A stretch of 64,000 nt of DNA from Psychrobacillus sp044762855 (GTDB lineage: Bacteria; Bacillota; Bacilli; Bacillales_A; Planococcaceae). The position numbers and the translations under genes were made by a program. The notes under the pieces are model-generated. The model saw only the letters and a list, made by a program, of their open reading frames with translations, was not told the origin of the DNA and did no database searches. The stretch's first letter is position 1; the number at the start of each line of letters is the position of its first letter. Shown piece after piece: positions 52,766-60,632 of this stretch. The DNA is taken from NCBI RefSeq assembly GCF_044762855.1, contig NZ_JBIWFB010000007.1:1-64000 (forward strand). The letters are read 5' to 3'.

Positions 52766-53534
52766 ATTTGTTAAATACCTTTTTCATTATAAAACTCATA
52801 TGCCTTCCACTTTGTCGATCTTGTCGATAAGAGAATCCATCTGAGCTTAAAAACGTACAGGTCGTATCTATCTTAATTTGATCGGACGGGATTCCTACAA
52901 GTTCACATTGCTTTTTCACGGTCAGTTGGTTATCGATATGATATTTGTTCGTTTCCTTTTTGTAATAAATAAAGTCATCTGCATAACCTAGGTTTTTAAA
53001 TTTTATATATACGTCTTCATCCACTTCAAATTTTTCTTGGCTTAGGGCTGCACCGAGCTGGACATGCAAATCGTTTGGATTACATTGCTCTATTTGCGTT
53101 AAATGTTGAAAAAGTTTCAAGGTAATTTCTTTGACGGTACCTTGCCATCCAGAATGGATTACTCCAATGAGACCAGTCTTTTCATTATAAAAAATGACAG
53201 GAACACAGTCGGCAGTGAAGCTGCATAATAATAGATCTGACTCGTACGTATACAAGGCATCTGTATCTGCAATCGCTGTATCTATTTGGTCTGCACCTCG
53301 CCCTTTGTCATCTAAGGTTACTCGGTGGAAATTAGCGCTATGTGTTTGATTGGTACAGACAAATGATTTTAAATCACAATGTAAGGATGCGGCTAGTATT
53401 TTACGGTTTTCCAATACATCATTTGGGTTTTCACATACGTGAAGGGCCATGTTGTTGTTCTCATATTCCGTACTATCTTTCAAACTCATTCCTGCTACGA
53501 ACTTTTCATTGTTTAAATATATTTTTGTATTCAT
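52764..53534 (-). CDS. PgeF/YfiH-family protein (peptidoglycan editing, purine nucleoside phosphorylase)
   Basis: A 256-residue protein of the multicopper polyphenol oxidase/laccase-fold (DUF152) family. Metal-ligand motifs are VCTNQTHSA (His), SFTADCVPV (Cys) and VIHSGWQGTVKEI (His). Members have been shown to act as purine nucleoside phosphorylase/adenosine deaminase or as peptidoglycan precursor editors. It differs from the ylmD copy expected next to ylmE in Bacillus, so it may be a paralogue. An AGGTGA RBS lies before the ATG. The gap to mqo (53535-53868) shows no further gene. Confidence 0.9.
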   Translation of the reverse strand: MNTKIYLNNEKFVAGMSLKDSTEYENNNMALHVCENPNDVLENRKILAASLHCDLKSFVCTNQTHSANFHRVTLDDKGRGADQIDTAIADTDALYTYESDLLLCSFTADCVPVIFYNEKTGLIGVIHSGWQGTVKEITLKLFQHLTQIEQCNPNDLHVQLGAALSQEKFEVDEDVYIKFKNLGYADDFIYYKKETNKYHIDNQLTVKKQCELVGIPSDQIKIDTTCTFLSSDGFSYRQDRQSGRHMSFIMKKVFNK

Positions 53535-53868
53535 CTCATCACCTAGTTTAAATATATAGTAGAAACAAATGAAAGTTAATTAAAAAGACCCTTTTTGTAT
53601 GTCGAGTTTTAATTTATAAATTGTCTTACATATTTCCTCTGGAATTTCTCCCATCATTTCTCTGAGATTCCATGACTTAATACTACAATATGCGACATAG
53701 TTTGAGAGAGAGATGTTTTATTATTAAAATAACTATGATACACTAATAAAAGGATATAAATAATACAGAAACGGTGTGTTCCTAGGTCGCGTCTTGTTTT
53801 TCTGTAACGACTACGAAGGAGCGTCTACATCCTTTCTGCAAAACTTAAGATATAAGGATATGGTAAAA

Positions 53869-55407
53869 ATGAGTAACAGACAAACTAACACAGATGTTAT
53901 CTTAATTGGTGCCGGCATCATGAGTGCGACTTTGGGAACACTGCTGAAAGAACTAGCGCCAGACTTGAAAATTACGGTATTCGAAAAGCTTGATAAAGCA
54001 GGGGAAGAAAGCTCTAATGAATGGAATAATGCGGGAACAGGACATTCTGCACTGTGTGAGCTTAACTATACGAGTGAAAAACCAGACGGTACTGTTGATA
54101 TTAGTAAAGCGGTCAATATCAATGAACAGTTCCAACTGTCTAGACAGTTTTGGTCATACCTTGTAAATAGCGGTCGAATTAGTAATCCACAAGACTTTAT
54201 TATGCCTTTGCCACATATTAGCTACGTACATGGCGAGAAAAACGTTAAATTTTTAAAAAATCGTTTTGAAGCGCTTTCAACTAATCCTTTATTTGAAGGG
54301 ATGGAGTTTTCCGACAATCCAGAGAAATTGAAGGAATGGATTCCGCTTATGTTGAAAGATCGAACTTTGGACGAGCCAATAGCGGCAACGAAAATCGACT
54401 CTGGAACAGATGTCAACTTCGGTGCTTTAACGCGCATGTTGTTTGATCACTTAGAAAAAGAAAATGTAAATGTTAAATATAATCATCAAGTAAATGATAT
54501 TAAACGTACGAGCGATGACTTATGGGAATTAAAAGTACAAAGTAAAGACGGCAAACTCGAGTACGTAAAAGCGAAATTTGTCTTTATCGGTGGTGGTGGC
54601 GGAAGCTTACCTTTACTGCAAAAAACAGGTATACCTGAAAGCAAACAGGTTGGTGGATTCCCAGTTAGTGGTCTATTCTTAGTATGTAAAAATCCAGAAG
54701 TAGTAGCACAACACCATGCAAAAGTATATGGTAAGGCTGCAGTTGGAGCTCCACCAATGTCCGTTCCACATCTGGATACACGATACATTAATAATGAAAA
54801 ATCACTACTATTTGGACCATTTGCTGGCTTCTCACCAAAGTTCTTAAAAACCGGTTCCAATATGGATTTATTAGGTTCTGTAAAACCAAATAATGTATTT
54901 ACAATGTTATCGGCTGGTGCGAAAAATATGTCGTTAACGAAGTACTTAGTCCAACAACTTATGTTATCCAAAGAACAACGTATCGAGGAATTACGTGAGT
55001 TTGTTCCGAATGCTAAAAGTGAAGATTGGGATATCGTAGTAGCGGGACAACGTGTCCAAGTTATTAAAGATACAGAAGCAGGCGGCAAAGGGACACTTCA
55101 ATTTGGTACGGAAGTTGTTACTGGGGCGGATGGTTCTGTCGCAGCCTTGTTAGGTGCTTCACCAGGGGCATCTACTGCCGTTCACGTTATGCTTCAAATA
55201 ATTAATAGATGCTTCCCAGAATATGTTAAATATTGGGAGCCAAAAATTAAAGAAATGATTCCATCTTATGGTATCTCCTTAGTGGAAAACCCAGCACTTT
55301 TCCGCGAGCTTCATGCTTCTACAGCGAAGACACTTGGTTTAGACGAGGATGTATCGAACGAAGCTAATGCTTCTGAAGAAGAGCCACAGGAATTAGAAAG
55401 AGTTTAA
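53869..55407 (+). CDS. mqo: Malate:quinone oxidoreductase
   Basis: A 512-residue FAD-dependent membrane-peripheral enzyme that oxidises malate to oxaloacetate and reduces the quinone pool. It has the dinucleotide motif VILIGAGIMSATLG (residues about 9-22), the family block NEWNNAGTGHSALCELNYT, GGGGGSLPLLQKTGIPE and the C-terminal LGASPGASTAVHVML. The frame is open 93 nt upstream, but AAGGAT lies 9 nt before the ATG at 53869, and only this gives the family N-terminus. It ends with an acidic tail. It stands near a dicarboxylate symporter and its likely regulator. Confidence 0.95.
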   Translation: MSNRQTNTDVILIGAGIMSATLGTLLKELAPDLKITVFEKLDKAGEESSNEWNNAGTGHSALCELNYTSEKPDGTVDISKAVNINEQFQLSRQFWSYLVNSGRISNPQDFIMPLPHISYVHGEKNVKFLKNRFEALSTNPLFEGMEFSDNPEKLKEWIPLMLKDRTLDEPIAATKIDSGTDVNFGALTRMLFDHLEKENVNVKYNHQVNDIKRTSDDLWELKVQSKDGKLEYVKAKFVFIGGGGGSLPLLQKTGIPESKQVGGFPVSGLFLVCKNPEVVAQHHAKVYGKAAVGAPPMSVPHLDTRYINNEKSLLFGPFAGFSPKFLKTGSNMDLLGSVKPNNVFTMLSAGAKNMSLTKYLVQQLMLSKEQRIEELREFVPNAKSEDWDIVVAGQRVQVIKDTEAGGKGTLQFGTEVVTGADGSVAALLGASPGASTAVHVMLQIINRCFPEYVKYWEPKIKEMIPSYGISLVENPALFRELHASTAKTLGLDEDVSNEANASEEEPQELERV

Positions 55408-55418
55408 TACAAGTGCAT

Positions 55419-55463
55419 AAAAAAGAATCGCCCATCCATTTAATGACCGGGCGATTCTTTTTT
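55419..55463 (+). terminator. mqo terminator
   Basis: AAAAAAGAATCGCCC pairs with GGGCGATTCTTTTTT across a 15-nt loop. Confidence 0.92.
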
Positions 55464-55544
55464 CCTGTTATGCGGTTGTTAAAAAAACTAGACATGGTAC
55501 TATAGAGGCATAATAGGAACTGTTTGAAATGGAGGAAATGAAAA

Positions 55545-55883
55545 TTGGCTAACTTACCCAATTGTCCAAAATGTAACTCTGAATATACGTATGAAGACGG
55601 AAATCTTTTCGTTTGTCCAGAATGTGCGCATGAGTGGACTACTGACGGAGCAGAAGAAAAAGAAGATACACAAGTTGTACGAGACGCAAACGGTAATATA
55701 TTAAATGATGGAGACTCTGTTACTGTCATTAAAGACCTTAAAGTCAAAGGAAGTTCATCTACTTTAAAAATAGGAACAAAAGTGAAAAGCATTCGTTTGG
55801 TCGACGGGGATCATAATATTGATTGCAAAATTGACGGTTTTGGTGCTATGAAGTTAAAATCGGAATTTGTTAAAAAAGCATAA
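55545..55883 (+). CDS. Zinc-ribbon protein, PhnA/YjdM family
   Basis: A 112-residue protein with an N-terminal zinc ribbon (CPKCNSEYTYEDGNLFVCPECAHEW; two CxxC pairs at about residues 6-9 and 23-26) and a C-terminal SH3-like domain (DGDSVTVIKDLKVKGSS). It belongs to the PhnA/YjdM family, named for a phosphonate locus, whose function is still unclear. The start is TTG with GGAGGAAATG upstream. A terminator follows at once, so it is monocistronic. Confidence 0.92.
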   Translation: MANLPNCPKCNSEYTYEDGNLFVCPECAHEWTTDGAEEKEDTQVVRDANGNILNDGDSVTVIKDLKVKGSSSTLKIGTKVKSIRLVDGDHNIDCKIDGFGAMKLKSEFVKKA

Positions 55884-55897
55884 ATATAGCAAAATGG

Positions 55898-55930
55898 CGA
55901 AGCATATGCATGTATGCTTCGTCTTTTTTT
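55898..55930 (+). terminator. Terminator of the PhnA-family gene
   Basis: CGAAGCATA pairs with TATGCTTCG around a short ATGCATG-type loop and is followed by TCTTTTTTTT. Confidence 0.88.
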
Positions 55931-55990
55931 TCTTCTCCATTGTTCGATGTTATACTCAAATTATTAAATAAGCCGTTCTAGGAGAGTTTC

Positions 55991-57232
55991 ATGATTTTAC
56001 GAAATAGTAAGTTTGCCATTGTCCTTACTGTGTTTTTAACCGTCTTGGCGAGTGAGTTTAAAGTTATTCCTTTTAGTGGGGAAGACTTTCGTTTTGGTTT
56101 AGGGAGTATAACATTCTTTTTGCTTCTCCTTATCCGGCCACCTTCCTTGCTTATTTTAACAGGTTCTATTACGGGACTCGTCGTAGTGATTGCACGTATG
56201 ATAAGAGATATATTATTACATGGCGAATCATTTGAGCTAAGTTTTATTAGTCATGCACCTGCATTTTTATTTTACTTTTTGTTCGCGTTAGGGTTCCGAA
56301 TGATAGACATGGAAAAGTATAAGACTAACCCTTTTCTGTTAGGAGCTTTTGGTGTTGGATTTGAATTTATCGCGAATGGCACTGAGCATCTTGTGCGAAA
56401 CTGGTTTATGTATGATGAAAACTTAGGTTTTCGGGAATGGGCATTATTACTAGGAGTAGCGGTACTTCGCAGCTATTTTGTTGTAGGTTTGTATAGCTCT
56501 ATTGCTATTGCGGAGCAAAAGAAACGAATGGAAGAAATGTTAGGAGTCAATTCAGAGCTTTATGCGGAGACGCTTTATTTGCAAAAATCAATGAACCATA
56601 TTGAACAGATTACTGCTTCTAGCCATGATTTATACCGAAAGCTAAAGCAAGAAAATATGAAAGCATTAAGTGTGCAAGCTTTACATATTACCCAAGAAAT
56701 ACATGAAGTAAAAAAAGATTCCCAACGAATATTAGCGGGTTTGAAGAATGTAACAGAAGGCAAAAAAGATGAGCCTATATACTTGTCTGAAGTGCTTCAG
56801 CTTGTTATCCATTCCAATGAAAAATATAGCAGATTATTAAGGAAACGTATCCAATTTTCTGTTTCGGCAACTTCCGATTTTGAAACAGATCAGCAAGTTG
56901 CCTTACTTGCTTTCCTAAACAATATCGTTGCTAATGCTGTTGAAGCAATTATAGACAATGGAGAAATACATATAAGTATGTACGAGAAATCTAGCTATAC
57001 TTATTTTTCGATAAAAGACTCAGGAAAAGGAATTCCGGAAGAGGACATACTGATCATTTTTGAACCTGGATATACGACAAAGTATAACGACAAAGGGGTT
57101 GCAGCGACAGGGATTGGTCTATCGCATGTAAAAGAAATCATCCAAACGCTTGCTGGAGATATCCGAGTGGAAACGACGAAAGATGGAACAGTTTTTCAAA
57201 TACAAATCCCGACGAACAATTTAAGAAAGTGA
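55991..57232 (+). CDS. Sensor histidine kinase, GlnK (YcbA)-like
   Basis: A 413-residue membrane sensor. About six hydrophobic segments occupy residues 6-172, a short coiled linker follows, then the dimerisation part with H238 in HEVKKD (probable phospho-acceptor; H212 in SSHDLYR is the alternative). The GHKL ATPase has FLNNIVANAVEAI, DSGKGIPEED and GIGLSHVKEI. Length, layout and the adjacent regulator resemble B. subtilis GlnK/GlnL, which responds to glutamine. Here the nearest candidate targets are a dicarboxylate/glutamate symporter downstream and mqo upstream, so the signal may be C4-dicarboxylates or glutamate. Confidence 0.88.
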   Translation: MILRNSKFAIVLTVFLTVLASEFKVIPFSGEDFRFGLGSITFFLLLLIRPPSLLILTGSITGLVVVIARMIRDILLHGESFELSFISHAPAFLFYFLFALGFRMIDMEKYKTNPFLLGAFGVGFEFIANGTEHLVRNWFMYDENLGFREWALLLGVAVLRSYFVVGLYSSIAIAEQKKRMEEMLGVNSELYAETLYLQKSMNHIEQITASSHDLYRKLKQENMKALSVQALHITQEIHEVKKDSQRILAGLKNVTEGKKDEPIYLSEVLQLVIHSNEKYSRLLRKRIQFSVSATSDFETDQQVALLAFLNNIVANAVEAIIDNGEIHISMYEKSSYTYFSIKDSGKGIPEEDILIIFEPGYTTKYNDKGVAATGIGLSHVKEIIQTLAGDIRVETTKDGTVFQIQIPTNNLRK

Positions 57233-57242
57233 GTGAAACAAC

Positions 57243-58145
57243 CTGCGTTACTTTATAGTAGATGACGATACGGCAAGCAGAAAAATGCTAAGACAGATAA
57301 TAACAGAAGGAGATCTTGGTTTAGTAATTGGTGAAGCAGATAGTGGGAATAGTTCACTAACTCCAATTGTTACCATGCACCCAGACATTGTATTAATTGA
57401 CTTTTTAATGCCCGAATTGGATGGCATTGAAACAATCGAACTGTTGAGGAAAAAGGGATACGAAGGACAATTTATAATGATTTCTCAAATTGTAAATAAG
57501 GAAATGGTCGGCGAAGCCTATGAAAAAGGGGTAGAGTTTTTTATACATAAGCCCATTAATCGAATAGAAGTGCAAAGCATCTTAAGAAAAACAGCGGAAC
57601 AATTTAGACTGCAGGGTTCTCTACTTGCCATTAGAGAGTCTTTGGCCAATATTACTCCGTCTAAACCAATATATAAAAAGCAAAGTGTGAAAGAAATCGT
57701 CTATTCTATCCTGAGTGATATGGGAATTGTCGGAGAGATTGGAAGCGATGATATTGTTGCGATGATGGAGTTTCTTTTTGAACAACAACATTCCATAACC
57801 CAATTGCCACCTTTAAAAGAATTATATGAAGCCATTGCGACTAAATCAGGAACGCCTTCATCCCATATTCAGAAGGAAAGTAAAGCAGTGGAACAACGCT
57901 TGCGTCGAACTATACTAAATGCGATGAATAACATAGTATCTTTAGGAGCAATCGATTACACGAATCCCGAATTTGAATATTATGCCCCTCGTTATTTTGA
58001 TTTTCAAGAAATAAGAAATCAAATGATACACATGCAAGAAGATAGGAAAAACTTCCTCAAAATGAAAGTGAATAATAAAAAGTTTCTACAAGTTCTCTAT
58101 TTGGAAGTACAAGAAAAATACAACCAAGTCCAAACGAATAGATAA
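57243..58145 (+). CDS. Response regulator GlnL (YcbB)-like, apparent CTG start
   Basis: A two-component regulator of about 300 residues. The receiver has the acidic pocket D7-D9, phospho-acceptor D53 (VLIDFLMPELDG) and K103 (FIHKPINR). A YcbB-type C-terminal DNA-binding domain (about 135-285) has the AVEQRLRRTILNAMNNI helix region. An in-frame TGA at 57234 leaves no ATG, GTG or TTG before the receiver's first strand. The only start that preserves RYFIVDDDTASRK is CTG at 57243. The later ATG at 57285 would delete the acidic pocket. It lies 10 nt after the kinase gene, so it is co-transcribed. A terminator follows. Confidence 0.85.
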   Translation: MRYFIVDDDTASRKMLRQIITEGDLGLVIGEADSGNSSLTPIVTMHPDIVLIDFLMPELDGIETIELLRKKGYEGQFIMISQIVNKEMVGEAYEKGVEFFIHKPINRIEVQSILRKTAEQFRLQGSLLAIRESLANITPSKPIYKKQSVKEIVYSILSDMGIVGEIGSDDIVAMMEFLFEQQHSITQLPPLKELYEAIATKSGTPSSHIQKESKAVEQRLRRTILNAMNNIVSLGAIDYTNPEFEYYAPRYFDFQEIRNQMIHMQEDRKNFLKMKVNNKKFLQVLYLEVQEKYNQVQTNR

Positions 58146-58277
58146 CTTCAGATAATCAAAAATGCCCGGTAATTTGTTTGTTAGTATTGTAATAACATAT
58201 TGGGTACTTTATTGTACGTGAGCTTATGAAGTGCTTTGAACTGAAAAAGTTCTACACCATAATCGAGACTTTATATT

Positions 58278-58318
58278 GCGGAAGGATGCCACTTTGTCGC
58301 ATCCTTCCGCATTTTTTC
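58278..58318 (+). terminator. glnL-like gene terminator
   Basis: The 12-bp stem GCGGAAGGATGC / GCATCCTTCCGC with a 9-nt loop and T6. Composite repeat copy C starts right behind it. Confidence 0.93.
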
Positions 58319-59088
58319 GTTGCCTAGGAAACCATAAAAATTTGGGCATGTGGATACCTTTAAAAAAACATTGAATTTGGATTTATAGTTTTGAGCGTAG
58401 TATAGGGATAAAGCGTCTTATCAAGTTCAATAAGGAAGCCGTTATATTTCCGCTAGGCGAGTGACAAGTTGCAACGTCGCTAACCCTCTTGCAGGGTCTC
58501 ACACTGTTATGGAAAGTGCCAAAGAATGGCTAAGGGCAATCAAAAAGTTGTTGAAGGCGACTAATTTCAGTACGAAAGCAACTAAAATCAGCATGAGAGC
58601 AACTAAATTGTCGATGAAAGCAACTAATTCTTACAATATCAAGTTTACTTGGATTGAGACGATGATGATTTTTACATATTATAGAAATAATATGCCTAAA
58701 AGCCCGCCCAATTCTTCTTGCCGGCATCCGTTCGACTTGTTTATCGTGTTCAGTGACCGCTTTGTTGCGTTCACAGCCGATATTGTCTGATTCAACCATT
58801 TATTGTTAATTTAGGACACTGATAAGTCATTGTTTTATCATTGGATTTTCGCAGAAGGGAGGCGACTCCAGTAGAGGCCAACAGGATGTTGGTCACGAAG
58901 GCGTTGCCACACGATGTGGCGTTCCTAGCCTTTGCTCCTCTGTTGAGTAAAATGAGACTTCACAACGTACGCGCGTAGGCGCGGCGGTGAAGGCTCATCG
59001 CTCACCCTACGGAAAGCGTCCACCCTGCTGCGAAAATCCCTGCGGACACTTTATACAACTCACTACGACGCATTATCCCTATTATGCG
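58319..59088. repeat. Composite intergenic repeat, copy C (longest)
   Basis: Lead TTGCCTAGGAAACCATAAAA; left terminal repeat around GTAGTATAGGGATAAAGCG (58394-58421); GTCGCTAAC..CTTGCAGGGTCTCAC (58473-58503); four 21-nt units GAAAGCAACTAA-type (58553-58636); TCAAGTTTACTTGGATTGAG; an extra block unique to this copy, with GCCACACGATGTGGC (58910-58924); the GCGGTGAAGGC..GGAAAGCGTCC..GCGAAAATC module (about 58945-59040); right terminal repeat CTACGACGCATTATCCCTAT (59063-59082). A 109-codon open frame at 58461-58790 runs through the tandem units, but its KATNxSx pattern merely reflects the 21-nt period. Confidence 0.8.
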
Positions 59089-59205
59089 TTTCATTCCATT
59101 CTAAGTTCGATTTACTGAATCGGGGTAGAGACGGGAGCATGTGCTTTTGTTCGTAATTGTTCGTCCGTCTCACTTCATAAATACAAAAAAATAATAAAAT
59201 AAAAT

Positions 59206-59223
59206 GTCGGATTGCGTCGGATT
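59206..59223 (+). promoter_or_regulatory. Direct repeat upstream of the symporter gene (candidate regulator site)
   Basis: GTCGGATT occurs twice with 10-bp spacing (59206-59213, 59216-59223), one helical turn apart, about 85 bp before the start. This is the geometry of a dimeric response-regulator site; the adjacent GlnL-like protein is the obvious candidate. Confidence 0.45.
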
Positions 59224-59268
59224 TTGTAAGTTGCCCGTAAAATTTTCCTTAAGCTTACTCTTAAAGTA

Positions 59269-59282
59269 GGAAAGCGTTTTCA
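59269..59282 (+). promoter_or_regulatory. CcpA catabolite-responsive element (cre)
   Basis: GGAAAGCGTTTTCA contains the palindromic core GAAAGCGTTTTC, an excellent cre match. It lies downstream of the likely promoter and just before the translation start, a position giving repression by CcpA-HPr(Ser-P). Confidence 0.8.
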
Positions 59283-59305
59283 TGAAATTAAGGGGGGACT
59301 TACAG

Positions 59306-60580
59306 TTGAAGAAAAAATTTAAATTTACATTGGCCTATCAGATTTTAGTCGGGCTAGTCCTAGGTATTGCTGTGGGGGCTATCTTTTTTGGTAACCCAGC
59401 AGTAGAAACCTATTTACAGCCAATTGGTACGATTTTTATAAATATGATTAAAATGATTGTAGTTCCAATCATTGTGTCTACACTCATCTTAGGTGTCGCA
59501 GGAACTGGCGACATTAAAAAGTTAGGTAAATTAGGTGGTAAAACATTAATTTATTTTGAAGTTGTGACAACGATCGCGATTATTGTTGGTCTACTAGCAG
59601 CAAATATTTTCAAGCCTGGTGAAGGCATAGACATGTCGACTCTTTCAAAAGGGAATATTGATCAATACGTTCAAACGACGCAAGAAGTACAAAGTCATGG
59701 ATTTATGGATATCATTGTAGGGATTGTTCCAAGTAATATTGTTCAGTCCTTGGTAAATGGTGATATGCTTGCGATCATTTTCTTTTCGGTACTATTTGGT
59801 TTAGGTATCGCTGCAATTGGAGATAGAGGAAAACCGGTCTTGGCATTTTTCCAAGGAACAGCAGATGCAATGTTCTGGGTGACAAACTTCATCATGAAAT
59901 TTGCTCCATTCGGGGTGTTTGCGTTAATCGGAGTAACTGTTTCTAAATTTGGATTGGAATCATTGTTACCACTCGGCAAGTTAATGATTTTGGTATATGC
60001 AACAATGGCTTTCTTCATCATTGTTGTACTTGGTGGTATTGCCAAGTTAGTTGGCGTGAACATTTTCCATCTAATAAAAGTATTAAAGGACGAGCTACTG
60101 CTAGCTTATTCCACTTCTAGTTCGGAAACAGTATTGCCGAAAGTAATGGAGAAAATGGAAAAGTTCGGTGCACCAAGAGATATCGTATCATTTGTTGTAC
60201 CTACTGGTTATTCATTTAATCTGGATGGTTCTACACTATATCAAGCACTTGCGGCAATCTTTATCGCCCAAATGTATGGAATTGATCTAAGTATTACACA
60301 GCAACTTACGTTAGTACTTGTGTTAATGGTTACTTCAAAAGGAATCGCTGGTGTACCAGGCGTATCGTTCGTTGTATTACTAGCTACGTTAGGAACAGTA
60401 GGTATTCCATTAGAAGGACTAGCATTTATCGCAGGAATCGACCGCTTATTAGACATGGCACGTACCGTTGTAAATGTAGTAGGAAACGCATTAGCAACAG
60501 TTGTTATGGCTAAATGGGAAGGTAGATTTGATAAAGAAAAAGAAGAAAAGTATGTTGCTTCTATACAAGAGCTAGCATAA
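59306..60580 (+). CDS. Dicarboxylate/amino acid:cation symporter (GltP/DctA family)
   Basis: A 424-residue DAACS transporter importing glutamate, aspartate or C4-dicarboxylates with H+ or Na+. Conserved parts are AYSTSSSETVLPKVMEKME (serine-rich hairpin 1), PTGYSFNLDGSTLYQALAAIFIAQ, TSKGIAGVPGVSFVVL (hairpin 2) and DRLLDMARTVVNVVGNALATVV. An in-frame ATG lies 24 nt upstream. I chose the TTG because GGGGGG stands 8 nt before it and the cre site overlaps the earlier ATG. It has its own terminator and cre control. Exact substrate is uncertain. Confidence 0.93.
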   Translation: MKKKFKFTLAYQILVGLVLGIAVGAIFFGNPAVETYLQPIGTIFINMIKMIVVPIIVSTLILGVAGTGDIKKLGKLGGKTLIYFEVVTTIAIIVGLLAANIFKPGEGIDMSTLSKGNIDQYVQTTQEVQSHGFMDIIVGIVPSNIVQSLVNGDMLAIIFFSVLFGLGIAAIGDRGKPVLAFFQGTADAMFWVTNFIMKFAPFGVFALIGVTVSKFGLESLLPLGKLMILVYATMAFFIIVVLGGIAKLVGVNIFHLIKVLKDELLLAYSTSSSETVLPKVMEKMEKFGAPRDIVSFVVPTGYSFNLDGSTLYQALAAIFIAQMYGIDLSITQQLTLVLVLMVTSKGIAGVPGVSFVVLLATLGTVGIPLEGLAFIAGIDRLLDMARTVVNVVGNALATVVMAKWEGRFDKEKEEKYVASIQELA

Positions 60581-60599
60581 AGGCATAGCAGTATAAATA

Positions 60600-60632
60600 A
60601 AACCGACTATCCATTTTGGAGGTCGGTTTTTG
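60600..60632. terminator. Bidirectional terminator between symporter and MFS genes
   Basis: AAACCGAC pairs with GTCGGTTT across a 14-nt loop, followed by TTTG. Confidence 0.82.

Noticed and set aside
53776..53868. Extended N-terminus of Mqo
   Set aside because: The frame is open for 31 more codons, but these lack family similarity and a ribosome binding site; the ATG at 53869 is preferred.
58461..58790. A 109-codon open frame with repeated KATNFS-type heptads
   Set aside because: It runs through the 21-nt tandem repeats of a dispersed element, has no RBS, and is not open in copies A or B. It is a by-product of the repeat period.
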